Under the pieces are notes generated by a model, which was not told the origin of the DNA, searched no databases, and worked only from the letters and a program-made list of their open reading frames with translations. Source: Thiobacillus sp. (GTDB lineage Bacteria; Pseudomonadota; Gammaproteobacteria; Burkholderiales; Thiobacillaceae). From it: DNA of 7,122 bases. This document shows positions 5,790-7,122 of this stretch, one piece after another. The stretch is taken from contig DONB01000259.1 of the NCBI GenBank assembly GCA_003510325.1, positions 14,965 to 22,086 on the forward strand, written 5' to 3'. Positions within the stretch are counted from its first letter, which is position 1. The number at the start of each line of letters is the position of its first letter. The position numbers and the translations under genes were made by a program.

Positions 5790-7122
5790 TCAGAAGCGGC
5801 GTGTCAGGCTGAGCTCGAACATGTGCGAACGGTAACCGCCGGTGCCGCCGCCGCCGTAGTTGGACAGGCCGGCCTTCACGTCGAGGAACCAGTCGCGATA
5901 GATGCCGAAGAAACCCTCGGCCACGATGTCGCCGCCGCTGCGGAAGCCGGACATCGTGTTGTCCTTGTAGGGACCGTAGCTGAAGGCCACGCTCACGCCG
6001 TCGTCGTCGCTGATCTTCCAGTAGGTGAAGGCGGTCAACGCGTAGCGCTGGTACAGCGAGGGGGCGTAGTAGCCGTTGCCCGGATCCTCGTCGTAGCCGA
6101 ACCAGCGGCCGCTGACGCCGAGATCCAGGTTCAGGCGCCGGGTGCGCATGACGGCGCGGCGCGGTGCGAGCTCCGCTTCCCAGCGGTCGTTGCCGTCGGA
6201 TAGCGTGTCGTAGCCGACGCGGCCGGCCAGGGTCCAGCGCAGGTCGGGCGTCCAGGTGGCGTCGAGGGTGGTGGCGCGGCGTTCGATGCCGAGCTTGGCC
6301 GCGCGCGGCGACACGGCGAACCGATCCTGCCGGTGCGCCAGCCGCAGGGCGAGTTCCTCCTGCGGCTGCAGGTCGGCGCCGACTTCGTAGATGACGTTGC
6401 TGTCGCCTTCTGCACGGCCGCCGCCGATCTGCGCATCGAGCGAGACCTTGGGCGAAACACGATGCTGGATGCCGAGCCAGGCACGGTTGTAGCCGAGGGT
6501 GGTGCCGCCGTCCGGCTTTTCGTAGCCGCTGCCGCTGTCGGCATGGACCCGCTGCCGGTCGGTGCCGCCGAACAGGCGCGTTTCCGGCTTGATCACATAT
6601 TCGCCGCGCAGATACCCATGGCGGATGCTGACGTCGTCGGAACCGGTGTGGTAGCCGAATCCGGCGGTCGCATTCGAACGCAGCGGCGTGCGGATGAAAC
6701 GCGCAAGGTCGAGCGTTTCCTTGCTGTCGGGACGCAGCCGGGTGACCTCGGCGAGGCTTGCCAGCGCTTCGCGCGGGCGATGGGCGTAGTGCAGGGCGAC
6801 GGTGCGGGTGTAGCCCAGTTCGTAGTCGTCGCGCAGGCTCGCCTCGAGTGCGGCGATCTCGGCCAGCGACGAGGTCGGCCGCTCAGCCCAGGCCAGCACG
6901 CGGGCTTTCTGCTTGTTGGCGGCGACGTTGTCGCCGAAGCGCGTGCGGTAGGCTTCCAGCAGTTCCATCGCGCGCGCGTAGTCGCCCAGCTCGGTGACGA
7001 CGACGATGTATTCCATCCACGCCGCGGCCACGCCGGGCTGCTGCGCCAGATAGTCGCGATAGGCGCGCGCCGACTCGTCGAGCTGGCTGCGCCAGTAGTG
7101 CACGCGGGCGATGCCGAGGCGC
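5790..7122 (-). CDS. TPR plus beta-barrel outer-membrane exopolysaccharide porin (partial)
   Basis: The 5' end lies beyond the right edge; 443 residues are visible. No real start is seen: the GTG at 7103 lies inside a TPR helix whose earlier residues (LGIAR) continue to the edge. About 140 visible N-terminal residues are TPR repeats, for example one with YWRSQLDESARAYRDYLAQQPG followed by others with LGDYARAMELLEAYR and REALASLAEVTRLRPDS. From about residue 147 to the end comes a run of alternating amphipathic strands with Tyr/Trp girdles and polar turns, ending in SLTRRF. A terminal Phe is the usual outer-membrane insertion signal read by the BAM machinery. TPR followed by a barrel of roughly 300 residues is the architecture of PgaA, and of BcsC and PelB in general outline: the TPR part gathers periplasmic enzymes and polymer, and the barrel exports the chain. 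The downstream deacetylase and hydrolase fit this. PgaA-like is the best guess, but the polymer is not shown. Confidence 0.8.
   Translation of the reverse strand, partial: RLGIARVHYWRSQLDESARAYRDYLAQQPGVAAAWMEYIVVVTELGDYARAMELLEAYRTRFGDNVAANKQKARVLAWAERPTSSLAEIAALEASLRDDYELGYTRTVALHYAHRPREALASLAEVTRLRPDSKETLDLARFIRTPLRSNATAGFGYHTGSDDVSIRHGYLRGEYVIKPETRLFGGTDRQRVHADSGSGYEKPDGGTTLGYNRAWLGIQHRVSPKVSLDAQIGGGRAEGDSNVIYEVGADLQPQEELALRLAHRQDRFAVSPRAAKLGIERRATTLDATWTPDLRWTLAGRVGYDTLSDGNDRWEAELAPRRAVMRTRRLNLDLGVSGRWFGYDEDPGNGYYAPSLYQRYALTAFTYWKISDDDGVSVAFSYGPYKDNTMSGFRSGGDIVAEGFFGIYRDWFLDVKAGLSNYGGGGTGGYRSHMFELSLTRRF

Noticed and set aside
5039..6544. Large plus-strand and alternate minus-strand frames over the deacetylase and porin genes
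   Set aside because: They are antisense or out-of-frame shadows, basic and repetitive, and conflict with well-supported coding frames.
1..7122. CRISPR array, insertion sequence or transposase, rRNA
   Set aside because: No regularly spaced repeats, transposase motifs, terminal inverted repeats or rRNA signatures were seen.

Overview
This is a chromosomal stretch from a high-GC Gram-negative bacterium, most likely a betaproteobacterium (Rhodocyclales/Nitrosomonadales/Burkholderiales type). Three things point that way: a PEP-CTERM exosortase-substrate protein, a TPR/outer-membrane barrel exopolysaccharide porin ending in a C-terminal Phe, and the GC-rich codon use of the right half. The genus cannot be fixed from the window.

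Left part (1-1400): two overlapping small phage-type genes on the plus strand, the second with a helix-turn-helix look, converge on a minus-strand gene for a secreted, PEP-CTERM-anchored Lcl/DUF1566-like protein. The two facing stop codons sit inside one shared hairpin. Upstream of the PEP-CTERM gene lie a perfect 7+6+7 inverted repeat and a 23-nt stretch that reads as the 3' end of a tRNA (T-loop to CCA, closest to the tRNA-Leu type). No tRNA body precedes it. This is how the distal attachment site of an element integrated in a tRNA gene looks, and its orientation places the element on the left, where the phage-type genes are.

Middle part (1400-3700): a non-coding stretch, then a 62-63-aa two-helix membrane protein (PLDc_N family) and a 448-aa DUF2254 membrane protein, both plus strand, followed by 212 bp with no recognisable gene.

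Right part (3709-7122): a minus-strand cluster read from right to left. It consists of a TPR plus beta-barrel outer-membrane porin (5' end outside the window), a periplasmic CE4 polysaccharide deacetylase, and a GH10-family glycoside hydrolase whose start codon lies 1 nt after the deacetylase stop. Porin, deacetylase and hydrolase are the periplasmic/outer-membrane parts of synthase-dependent exopolysaccharide systems such as Pga (PNAG) and Pel. Here the hydrolase is a stand-alone GH10 protein, and the clan GH-A hallmark Asn before its acid/base Glu is replaced by Ala. The most interesting reading is an EPS secretion module of Pga/Pel logic with a retuned GH10 enzyme acting on a partly deacetylated polymer. 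The polymer and the inner-membrane synthase are not visible here.
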